A DNA stretch of 8,278 nt from assembly GCA_024686055.1 (NCBI GenBank), contig JAIBDV010000115.1, positions 1 to 8,278 on the forward strand, written 5' to 3'. Below the pieces are notes generated by a model. That model saw only the letters and a list, made by a program, of their open reading frames with translations, was not told the DNA's origin and did not search any database. A program made the translations under genes and the position numbers. How positions within the stretch are numbered: position 1 is the first letter of the stretch; each line of letters begins with the position of its first letter. The DNA is from Neptuniibacter sp. (GTDB lineage: Bacteria > Pseudomonadota > Gammaproteobacteria > Pseudomonadales > Balneatricaceae). Below are positions 1 through 5,940 of the stretch, piece by piece.

Positions 1-291
1 CAGGCAGGAGATCTGTTCCGCCCTTCGCCTGACCCGGCGATTACTGACCATGAAGCAGAGCTGGATTTCCCAGTGGCGACAGGCATGACAGTCAGTCAAT
101 CGCATAAAGACTGGATTAATAACCTGAAATCCAGCAGCTATGGCAACAATGGCTACCCGTGGACGCGCCTTGGTTACACTTACGACTGGGGAGATGACTC
201 TCCCATAGGTCTGAGCGAGTTCGTAATCAGGGAAAAGGCTGTGATCACCGTCAAAGATGTTAAGTCTATAAACAGTTATTGCGGTCTGTAA
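1..291 (+). CDS. 3' end of an unrecognised protein (partial)
   Basis: The reading frame is open from the first base of the window to a TAA at 289-291, so this is the last 96 codons of a longer gene. The GTG at 73 is only an internal codon and has no ribosome binding site. The visible part is rich in aromatic residues and glycine, with a run reading YPWTRLGYTYDWG followed by GLSEFVI and a C-terminal alternating hydrophobic stretch (KAVITVKDV) that suggests beta strands. It ends SYCGL with a single visible cysteine. No membrane segment is visible. This could be the end of a secreted or surface beta-rich protein, but that is a guess; I do not recognise the family. A strong terminator follows within 20 bases, so this is the last gene of its transcript. 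Confidence 0.7.
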   Translation, partial: QAGDLFRPSPDPAITDHEAELDFPVATGMTVSQSHKDWINNLKSSSYGNNGYPWTRLGYTYDWGDDSPIGLSEFVIREKAVITVKDVKSINSYCGL

Positions 292-308
292 CTCTGAAAT
301 TTAAAACA

Positions 309-344
309 GACAAAGGCAGCTTTTGCTGCCTTTGTTTTGTTTTA
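309..344 (+). terminator. Intrinsic terminator, possibly bidirectional
   Basis: An 11-bp perfect stem (310-320 pairs with 325-335, ACAAAGGCAGC) closes a TTTT loop and is followed by the T-rich run TTTTGTTTT. It lies 18 bases after the upstream stop codon. On the other strand the stem is followed by TGTTTTAAATTT, so it could also stop transcription coming from csrA, which converges from the right. Confidence 0.9.
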
Positions 345-392
345 TTTGTGCATTCCTTTATGGCTTCTGGCTCAGGAAGGGTGTTTTTTCTT

Positions 393-581
393 TCAGACTT
401 CTTGTGTTTTGTTGCCTGCTTTTTCCTGAATGCGTAAGTAAATCTCTTCCCTATGAATATTTACTTCTTTCGGGGCATTTACACCAATGCTGATTTGAGA
501 ACCGTTAAAACTAAGTACGCGAACCTCGATATCATCACCGATGCGAATGGCTTGTCCTATGTTTCGTGTAAGGATGAGCAC
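393..581 (-). CDS. csrA: CsrA/RsmA-family RNA-binding translational regulator, divergent paralogue
   Basis: The 62-residue product matches CsrA over its whole length: it begins MLILTR, has IGD at 14-16, and carries the signature GVNAPKEV at 33-40 and HREEIYLRI at 43-51. CsrA is a small dimeric beta-barrel protein that binds GGA motifs in mRNA leaders and usually blocks ribosome access. Leu4 and Arg44, key for RNA binding in E. coli CsrA, are kept. Residue 7, Arg in E. coli CsrA, is Asn here, and residue 31, also Arg there, is Ser; the segment GQAIRIGDD replaces the common GETLMIGDE. The start is GTG at 581, preceded by AAGGAG with a 5-base gap. The usual core-csrA neighbours (alaS, lysC, a serine tRNA) are absent, so this is probably a second copy rather than the housekeeping gene. 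An ORF on the opposite strand (453-656) is a shadow. Confidence 0.93.
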   Translation of the reverse strand: MLILTRNIGQAIRIGDDIEVRVLSFNGSQISIGVNAPKEVNIHREEIYLRIQEKAGNKTQEV

Positions 582-586
582 AACGA

Positions 587-594
587 CTCCTTGT
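587..594 (-). promoter_or_regulatory. csrA ribosome binding site with embedded CsrA-binding motif
   Basis: On the minus strand the leader reads ACAAGGAG five bases before the GTG start. AAGGAG is the Shine-Dalgarno. ACAAGGA exactly matches the core of the known high-affinity CsrA consensus (ACARGGA). A CsrA-type protein bound here would block translation, which is the usual autoregulation arrangement. The motif is seen; the autoregulation is inferred. Confidence 0.5.
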
Positions 595-853
595 TTTATA
601 CAAACGTTGATTCAGCTGACTGGATGCCAGAGCAATTAAGACTGGCCATGCATTAATCACTGCCGTTGATGCAGTGTTAGTCAGGGGCATGCACTACTTT
701 TGTGCTGCCTCGCTAGCAGGTATTTTGATAATAATTGTATGACGTATTATTTTGAAGGAGGAATGAAAGGTCAATAGCTATTTGTTGATCTGGCATCTTA
801 ATGCCCACTATTTCTACACTTTAAGGTACAGTTTTGAATGTTTATCCTTTTTA

Positions 854-898
854 ATGAGTAGCATGAAGCAAACAGGATATTCATCCTTCTCTACTCAT
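854..898. repeat. Nested inverted repeat in intergenic DNA
   Basis: ATGAGTAG (854-861) is the exact reverse complement of CTACTCAT (891-898). Inside the 29-base gap AGGAT (874-878) and ATCCT (883-887) form a second short stem around a 4-base loop. There is no T-run next to it, so it is not a standard terminator. It may be chance, a protein-binding site, or part of a small RNA. Confidence 0.35.
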
Positions 899-963
899 GA
901 ATATCAGAGTGTTGTTCGTTGTAAGAGTTAATTTATTGTTTAAAATACCTGTTTGATTTTTTA

Positions 964-990
964 GGAGTGCTCAGCATTAGCTGGCACCCC
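964..990 (-). repeat. Hairpin just downstream of the peroxidase gene
   Basis: Read on the minus strand this forms an 11-bp stem with one bulged base and a TAAT loop (964-970 with 984-990, and 972-975 with 980-983). One pair is a G-U wobble only in the minus-strand transcript, which favours that direction. It starts 15 bases after the peroxidase stop codon. The bases after the hairpin on that strand are A-rich rather than T-rich, so it is not a canonical intrinsic terminator, though it may protect the 3' end. Confidence 0.35.
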
Positions 991-1004
991 TTGTGGAACT
1001 GAGG

Positions 1005-2186
1005 TTACCTTTCCAGCAAGGCTTCGTAGCGTTTGTCGGTCAGGGTCTTCATAAAGGCAACCAGCGCGTCTACGCGACGGTCATCCAGTGCCGGGCCATG
1101 TTCCAGTTCCTTCATGGACACTGTGCTAGCCACTTCGGGCTGCTGCCATGGCTGACCGGTTTCCGGATTTGTTTTGCGCCGTAGTGCCCGGCTGTTGTAC
1201 TTGTCATAAAACAGTACCACGGTGCGCAGGTCGGCAAAGACGCCGTTATGCATATAAGGGCCTGTTACAGCGACGTTGCGCAGCGTTGGCACCTTATATT
1301 TGCCCTTCTCTTTTTCATCAGTGACCTGTGGATTGTTCAGTAGCCCTGCATCGACAAAGTCTGCCGCGACGCCATTGACCTTGCGTAACGCTGTATTAGC
1401 GGGCGTACCAATGTTATGGAACTGGTAGTTGCTGAAGGTTTCCCCATCAGCACCGGGCCGTGTTTTCAGCTGATGGCACTGGTTGCAGTTAGTGAACTGC
1501 TGGGAGAAAAACAGGGTGCGCCCTAGCTCTTCTTCTTTCGTCAGAGAGTAATCGCCACGTAAAAAGCGGTCGTACTTCGAGTCGAAGGGAGCAAAGTCGG
1601 CGGTTTTTTCATACTCGCCGATACTGTCTGCCATTGCGGTGTAGGCCTGGTCAGCTGAGTTGAGAATGCCATTTCCATAGATGCTCTCAAACTGTATCTG
1701 GTAAGCCAGGTTCTCTTTGATCCGCTCAACGGTGAGTGCTTTAGAGCCCATCCCCATCTCAGTCGGGTTGGTCGGCGGGCCTGCCGCCTGGTCAGCCAGG
1801 GTGCTGGCGCGGCCATCCCAGAACTGTCCGCCAACCCATTTCCCCGCTTTATTCTGATGGAATGGCGGGCTGAACATGGCGTAGGCAGCAGTGGGCGCTG
1901 TACGGTCGCCCAACGAGTGGCCGTTATCCCCCAGTGATACGGCAGCCCCGACGCCATTGTCACGGCTATCAACATAGCCAGCCTGCGGGTTATGGCAGGT
2001 TGAGCACGCCTGGCTTCGGTTATGGGAAAGGTTCGGGTCAAAATACAATTGCTGCCCCAGCTTCTGTTTAGCCTGGTTCAGTTCAGCGATACTCTGCGGA
2101 TTTGTCTGGATCTGGTCATCTGAATGTGTGGTACATCCCGCCAGCACGGACATTACCAGTGCGGCGCCTGACAGTTTTTTCAACAC
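1005..2186 (-). CDS. Di-haem cytochrome c peroxidase (CCP/MauG family), lipoprotein
   Basis: The product has two haem c attachment motifs, CSTCH and CNQCH, about 173 residues apart, which defines the bacterial di-haem peroxidase family that reduces H2O2 in the periplasm. Other family landmarks are FWDGRA with the following NPTEMG, whose Glu matches the catalytic Glu of the family, and PTLRNVAVTGPYMHNGVF near the C-terminus. The Met in MHNG fits the axial haem ligand of true peroxidases (MauG has Tyr instead). The N-terminus is a short signal with lipobox LAGC; Thr after the Cys favours the outer membrane, so the enzyme is probably anchored and faces the periplasm. I chose GTG at 2186 because AGGTGAG lies 8 bases upstream; a GTG at 2198 would add four residues but has no ribosome binding site. 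Length from 2186 is 393 residues. The electron donor and physiological substrate are not evident. It appears to be a single-gene unit. Confidence 0.9.
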   Translation of the reverse strand: MLKKLSGAALVMSVLAGCTTHSDDQIQTNPQSIAELNQAKQKLGQQLYFDPNLSHNRSQACSTCHNPQAGYVDSRDNGVGAAVSLGDNGHSLGDRTAPTAAYAMFSPPFHQNKAGKWVGGQFWDGRASTLADQAAGPPTNPTEMGMGSKALTVERIKENLAYQIQFESIYGNGILNSADQAYTAMADSIGEYEKTADFAPFDSKYDRFLRGDYSLTKEEELGRTLFFSQQFTNCNQCHQLKTRPGADGETFSNYQFHNIGTPANTALRKVNGVAADFVDAGLLNNPQVTDEKEKGKYKVPTLRNVAVTGPYMHNGVFADLRTVVLFYDKYNSRALRRKTNPETGQPWQQPEVASTVSMKELEHGPALDDRRVDALVAFMKTLTDKRYEALLER

Positions 2187-2234
2187 AATGAAACTCACCT
2201 GTTTAAGACTATAAGCTATTTGTAGTTGCGAACC

Positions 2235-2243
2235 ATTCTAACA
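2235..2243 (-). promoter_or_regulatory. Extended -10 promoter element for the peroxidase gene
   Basis: The minus strand reads TGTTAGAAT: a TG-n extension followed by TAGAAT, one base from the TATAAT consensus. It would start transcription near 2228 and give a leader of about 40 bases before the GTG at 2186. No good -35 is visible, which is tolerated with extended -10 promoters. Confidence 0.45.
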
Positions 2244-2255
2244 TTGATTATCAAT
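2243..2255. promoter_or_regulatory. Palindromic operator candidate (Fur-like) beside the peroxidase promoter
   Basis: ATTGATTATCAAT is a perfect 6-1-6 palindrome directly upstream of, and sharing one base with, the extended -10 of the peroxidase gene. Centred on it, 12 of 19 positions match the classical Fur box by my manual alignment. Its halves also resemble FNR/Anr half-sites (TTGAT/ATCAA), but the one-base gap is wrong for that family, which uses four. A repressor bound here would cover the promoter. Regulator identity is inferred. Confidence 0.4.
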
Positions 2256-2396
2256 TTTTTTCCTGCCTGGGCTGCTGTGGTGTTATAGGTCAGTCATTGT
2301 GTTGATCTGCGTCATATCGGCTAAATACCATCGATTGTTTGCCTGTCGTGAGAATTCAGCTGAAGTACTGGCTATGTCCAGCTAAAATGCCATCGT

Positions 2397-3020
2397 ATGA
2401 ATGTTGCATTGATGAATGACCATACTGCCTGCCACAGCTGTGATCTGCTGGTTCGGCTACCCACCTTACTGGCGGGTGAAAAAGCCCATTGCCCACGCTG
2501 CGGTCACTTGCTCTCGCATCAGATTCGCCATGGTCATGCCCGTAGCCTTGCGTTTGCCGCCAGCGCCCTGCTGTTCCTTGTGCTCTCACTACAGTTTCCA
2601 TTTTTGGCGTTCGAAGCGCAGGGGCAGGTGCAGCAGATGACGTTGCTGCAAAGCGCCAGTGCGTTGATCGAGCTAAATTTTCTGCCGCTGGCCCTGTTAC
2701 TGATGCTATTTATTCTGATTTTGCCTGGGGTGCTGCTATTGCTGCTGGTCGTAGTGCTGGTGCAGCTGGCACTGGATGAGCACAGCCACTGGACGAAGCA
2801 GTTAATCCACGGACTGTTCGCGATCGAACCCTGGTGCATGGTGGAAGTGTTCCTGATTGGTGTGCTGGTCAGCCTGATAAAGATTAGCGCGATGGCTGAT
2901 ATAGTCTTGGGGCTGTCGTTCTGGGCTTTCATCCTGTTTACCCTGACGATGACAGCGGCGCTTGCCAGCCTGGATAAACATTACCTCTGGCATCAGCTGG
3001 CCGGTGGTGACCATGAGTAA
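2397..3020 (+). CDS. pqiA: PqiA/LetA-family inner-membrane protein, N-terminal half-protein
   Basis: The 207 residues correspond to the first half of E. coli PqiA, which has two such modules in one chain. A zinc ribbon is formed by C12-x2-C15 and C32-x2-C35, followed by about four membrane segments (roughly 50-70, 96-125, 147-165, 168-190). The family signature WCMVEVFLIGVLVSLIK occurs at 146-162. PqiA proteins work with the MCE protein PqiB and lipoprotein PqiC in moving lipids between inner and outer membrane. The paired half-protein is encoded immediately downstream with an 8-base overlap. No Shine-Dalgarno precedes the ATG at 2397 nor the in-frame ATG at 2412, so the exact start is uncertain. 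Confidence 0.9.
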   Translation: MNVALMNDHTACHSCDLLVRLPTLLAGEKAHCPRCGHLLSHQIRHGHARSLAFAASALLFLVLSLQFPFLAFEAQGQVQQMTLLQSASALIELNFLPLALLLMLFILILPGVLLLLLVVVLVQLALDEHSHWTKQLIHGLFAIEPWCMVEVFLIGVLVSLIKISAMADIVLGLSFWAFILFTLTMTAALASLDKHYLWHQLAGGDHE

Positions 3021-3660
3021 CTATTCTACCGGATCTGCTGCATCGCTGGGGCTGCAGTGTTGTCATCACTGTGGTCTGCTTGCACCTGAAACGCAGGGTC
3101 ATTGTCAGCGCTGCCATACTCGCCTTGCGCTACGTAAACCTCACAGCCTGCAGCGTACATGGGCGTATCTGATTACGGCCATACTGCTTTATATCCCCGC
3201 CAACCTGCAGCCCATTATGAAAACCCAGCTGTTGGGCCAGGAGGAGCTAAGTACCATTGTGGGCGGTGTTCTGCTGCTCTGGGATATGGGGTCTTATCCG
3301 ATTGCGCTAGTGATCTTTATCGCCAGTGTGGTGGTGCCGATGGGTAAGATGCTGGCGCTAATGTGGCTGGCATTAAGTGTGTCAGGCCGCCACCGTCGCT
3401 GGCCGCGGCAACGCACCCTGACCTACCGGCTGACCGAGCTGGTAGGCCGCTGGTCGATGGTGGATGTGTTCGTTGTTGCTATTCTGGTGGCGCTGATTCA
3501 GCTGGGCCAGCTTATGAGTATTTATCCAGGCAGTGCAGCGCTCGCCTTTGCCGGGGTGGTAATCTTCACCATGCTGGCTGCCCACAGCTTTGATCCCCGG
3601 CTTATCTGGGATAAGCTGCCGCCGGATTCTTCACAGGAGTACCCCGATGACCCCACCTGA
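3013..3660 (+). CDS. pqiA: PqiA/LetA-family inner-membrane protein, C-terminal half-protein
   Basis: The 215-residue product matches the second module of E. coli PqiA. A zinc ribbon (C17-x2-C20 and C31-x2-C34) precedes about four membrane segments (near 50-68, 95-120, 147-167, 173-192). The signature WSMVDVFVVAILVALIQLG at 147-165 and the ending AAHSFDPRLIWD at 189-200 are typical. The ATG at 3013 overlaps the preceding stop (ATGAGTAA), suggesting translational coupling and an equal supply of the two halves. A longer frame opening at the TTG at 2962 lies inside the upstream gene and is not the start. The two separate proteins presumably assemble into what is one chain in E. coli. Confidence 0.92.
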   Translation: MSNYSTGSAASLGLQCCHHCGLLAPETQGHCQRCHTRLALRKPHSLQRTWAYLITAILLYIPANLQPIMKTQLLGQEELSTIVGGVLLLWDMGSYPIALVIFIASVVVPMGKMLALMWLALSVSGRHRRWPRQRTLTYRLTELVGRWSMVDVFVVAILVALIQLGQLMSIYPGSAALAFAGVVIFTMLAAHSFDPRLIWDKLPPDSSQEYPDDPT

Positions 3661-5263
3661 TGCGACTGTTTCAGCCGGCCGCTCGTTTTCAATTATCTGG
3701 CTGATTCCGCTGGTTGCAGTACTGATTGGTGGCTGGATGGTTTATCAGCATTGGCAGAACCAGGGTCCGCTGGTCACCCTCACCTTCCAGACTGCTGACG
3801 GTATTGAAGCCGGAAAAACCGCGCTGCGGGCCCGCAATGTCAAAGTGGGCCGGGTAGAGTCGGTGTCGCTTAACCGTAATCTGGATGGCGTGCTGGTCAA
3901 GGCACGAATCGATCCAGCAGCAGCACACCTGCTGCGTGAGAACACGCTGTTCTGGGTCGTGCGGCCGCGTGTCGATACGGCCGGGATTACCGGACTGGAG
4001 ACTCTGGTATCGGGGGCTTATATAGAGCTGCGCCCAGGTGAAGGTGACAAAGGTAAACGCAGATATGCAGGGCTGGAACAACCACCGGTTACGCCGCCAG
4101 GCACGCCGGGGATTCGTCTGACCATTTTCAGTAAAACCGGCCACTCCCTCAGTGTGGGTGATTCTGTCACCTACCATGGCCACAATGTAGGTCGGATTGA
4201 ACAGGCTACCTTTGATGCTGCTCAGGGGGTGATCCATTACGAGCTGTTTGTGCGAGCACCTTTTGATGAGCTGGTAAGTACTGGCTCGCGGTTCTGGAAT
4301 ATCAGCGGCATTGATATTACCACCTCCACTGAAGGGGTGAAAATCCGTACCGGCTCGCTGGATACCTTGCTGACTGGGGGGATTGCTTTTGATGTGCCTG
4401 AGGGCTGGCCTGAAGGAGAGTCTGCCAAAGATGGCGACAGCTACCAGCTCTATGCTAACGAAGCGGCGATTACCGAACAGCATTTTCGTTTATATACGGA
4501 ATATCTGTTGCAGTTCGAGCAGTCTATCCGTGGTTTGAAACCTGGTGCGCCGGTGGAGTTTCGTGGCATCCGTATTGGTACGGTGGTGGGGCTGTCTGAG
4601 CGGCATATGGGGATGATGGAAGACTACAGCGGCCAGATCCCCGTACTGATTCGGCTGGAACCAGGCCGGCTGGGTCAGTTTGATGTGGCCTCTATTCAGC
4701 AGCAACTGACCCGCTGGATCCGCGAAGGGATGCGTGCCAGCCTCAAGCTGGGCAACCTGCTGACCGGTGCGCTGTATGTTGATCTGGATATCTACCCGGA
4801 TGCGCCTAAAGCCCTGCTTACCGAAACTGACGGTATTCAGGTAATCCCGGTGGTTTCCGGTGGCCTCGAGCGAATTGAGCAGCGAGTTGTGGCGGTACTG
4901 GATAAAATTCAGGCGCTACCGATTGAACCGGTGCTGATGAATGCGGACCAGACATTTGTTGAGGCACAGAACACCTTGCGCCAGCTGGAAGCAACACTGA
5001 AAACGGTAAATAAACTGGCGGCCAGTGAAGATGTTCAGAAAGTAGCGCCAGGGATCGTCAGTACTCTGGCCGAAATTCGAGAAGCGGCCCAGGGTCTGTC
5101 GCCAGACAGCCCGCTCTACCATGAGCTGAAAAATGCGGTGCAGTCGTTACGCGACGTACTCAATAAACTGGAACCGGTACTTGATACCTTGAACGATAAA
5201 CCTAGTGCGCTGATTTTTGATAAATCGGCTCAACCGGATCTGCAGCCAGGAGCGGGCCAATGA
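3647..5263 (+). CDS. pqiB: PqiB, MCE-domain intermembrane lipid-transport protein
   Basis: The 538 residues (E. coli PqiB is about 546) begin with a short cytoplasmic tail and a single membrane anchor at about 14-34. Three MCE domains follow, near 41-131, 155-250 and 283-385, each with the beta-rich pattern seen in GIEAGKTALRARNVKVGRVESV and KPGAPVEFRGIRIGTVVGL. A long helical region at about 403-520 (GGLERIEQRVVAVLDKIQAL onward) fits the C-terminal coiled-coil needle of PqiB. In E. coli PqiB forms a hexameric tunnel from the inner membrane across the periplasm. The start at 3647 is supported by AGGAG seven bases upstream and overlaps pqiA2 by 14 bases. A longer frame from 3590 is not used. 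A 264-codon opposite-strand ORF here is a shadow. Confidence 0.96.
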   Translation: MTPPDATVSAGRSFSIIWLIPLVAVLIGGWMVYQHWQNQGPLVTLTFQTADGIEAGKTALRARNVKVGRVESVSLNRNLDGVLVKARIDPAAAHLLRENTLFWVVRPRVDTAGITGLETLVSGAYIELRPGEGDKGKRRYAGLEQPPVTPPGTPGIRLTIFSKTGHSLSVGDSVTYHGHNVGRIEQATFDAAQGVIHYELFVRAPFDELVSTGSRFWNISGIDITTSTEGVKIRTGSLDTLLTGGIAFDVPEGWPEGESAKDGDSYQLYANEAAITEQHFRLYTEYLLQFEQSIRGLKPGAPVEFRGIRIGTVVGLSERHMGMMEDYSGQIPVLIRLEPGRLGQFDVASIQQQLTRWIREGMRASLKLGNLLTGALYVDLDIYPDAPKALLTETDGIQVIPVVSGGLERIEQRVVAVLDKIQALPIEPVLMNADQTFVEAQNTLRQLEATLKTVNKLAASEDVQKVAPGIVSTLAEIREAAQGLSPDSPLYHELKNAVQSLRDVLNKLEPVLDTLNDKPSALIFDKSAQPDLQPGAGQ

Positions 5264-5856
5264 GAAAACGTATCTTTGCCGGGTGGATGTTAGCCGCCGC
5301 ACTGCTGACCGGTTGCGCGACACCACCGACGCCCGAGGTTAAGTATTATCTGCTCAGTAGTAGTGACAGTGAACCGCGCCCGGTCAGCGCCGGTAACAGC
5401 CGTACGGTATTAGGGATCGCCCCGGTGACCGTGGCAGATTACATCAATACCGAAGGGCTGGCGCTGCTCAGTAGCGAGAATCAGCTGCGTATTGCCCGCC
5501 ATCACCGCTGGGCAGAAAAGCCGGAACATGCTATTGCCCGCACGCTGCAAACTGATCTGAGCGGACTGCTCAAAGAGGTTCGCATTGATAATGCTCAGGA
5601 AAGTAGCAGCCGGTTGTGGGATCTGCGTTTGCGACTGCATGTGGATCAGTTTCATGGCACAGAGTCCGGTGAAGCGATTATCAGTGGCTTCTGGCGGCTG
5701 GATAAACCAGACAGTGACGTTGTAGTTGCTTCCCAACGTTTTTTGCTACGCAAACCGCTGAATCAGCCTGGCTATGGCGAGATGGTGAAAACCCTGCGCA
5801 GTCTGCTGGGTGATCTTAGCCAGCAACTCAGTCAGGAGGTGAATAACCGGCAGTAA
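5260..5856 (+). CDS. pqiC: PqiC, outer-membrane lipoprotein of the Pqi system
   Basis: The 198-residue product has a lipoprotein signal MRKRIFAGWMLAAALLTGC with lipobox LTGC and lipidated Cys19; Ala at +2 points to the outer membrane. The mature part follows the pattern of the DUF330/ABC-type transport auxiliary lipoprotein family: YYLLSS at 29-34, the LGIAPVTVADYI segment at 51-62 and RWAEKP at 83-88. In E. coli, PqiC sits at the outer membrane and docks the PqiB tunnel. The ATG overlaps the pqiB stop (ATGA) and is preceded by AGGAG with a 7-base gap, so it is translationally coupled. A small hairpin (5846-5850 and 5851-5853 pairing with 5864-5868 and 5860-5862) surrounds the stop codon but lacks a T-run, so no clear terminator ends the operon. 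Confidence 0.94.
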   Translation: MRKRIFAGWMLAAALLTGCATPPTPEVKYYLLSSSDSEPRPVSAGNSRTVLGIAPVTVADYINTEGLALLSSENQLRIARHHRWAEKPEHAIARTLQTDLSGLLKEVRIDNAQESSSRLWDLRLRLHVDQFHGTESGEAIISGFWRLDKPDSDVVVASQRFLLRKPLNQPGYGEMVKTLRSLLGDLSQQLSQEVNNRQ

Positions 5857-5885
5857 TGCCTGACCGGTATCAACTCCCCGCGTGA

Positions 5886-5940
5886 TGGACACTGTTACAG
5901 TCCTGCGATCTGTTTTTGATCGGAAGTAGTACAGTGTCCA
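5886..5940 (+). repeat. Inverted repeat overlapping the start of the radical SAM gene
   Basis: TGGACACTGT (5886-5895) and ACAGTGTCCA (5931-5940) are perfect 10-base reverse complements. Between them CGATC (5906-5910) and GATCG (5918-5922) form an inner stem around a T-rich loop. The right arm contains the predicted GTG start codon (5934-5936), and the predicted Shine-Dalgarno GGAAG (5922-5926) lies in the enclosed loop region. ACTG (5891-5894) can instead pair with CAGT (5898-5901), giving a competing fold. The sequence is perfect; its role (operator, or mRNA structure controlling translation) is inferred. Confidence 0.5.

Larger units (their letters stand above)
582..1004. other. Gene-poor AT-rich intergenic stretch
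   Basis: I see no convincing gene in about 420 bases between the csrA start and the end of the peroxidase gene. The longest ATG-initiated frames I could find by eye are under 30 codons and lack properly spaced ribosome binding sites. Examples are a 22-codon frame at 863-931 and a 4-codon frame at 763-777, where AAGGAGG sits only one base before the ATG. The left part should hold the csrA promoter on the minus strand, but no clear -35/-10 pair stands out. Inverted repeats at 854-898 and 964-990 are listed separately. Confidence 0.6.

Noticed and set aside
453..656. 67-codon plus-strand ORF antisense to csrA
   Set aside because: It overlaps most of a clear csrA gene, has no ribosome binding site and has no recognisable sequence.
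763..777. Tiny ORF with AAGGAGG upstream
   Set aside because: It has only four codons, and the Shine-Dalgarno is one base from the ATG, too close for initiation.
1541..2041. 166-codon minus-strand ORF in another frame of the peroxidase gene
   Set aside because: It lies within the haem peroxidase coding sequence and its translation lacks any family motif.
2243..2255. FNR/Anr site
   Set aside because: The TTGAT and ATCAA halves match, but they are separated by one base instead of four.
3689..4483. 264-codon minus-strand ORF inside pqiB
   Set aside because: It is long but lies entirely opposite a well-supported MCE gene, and the translation is low in hydrophobic structure with no family features; it is a shadow frame.
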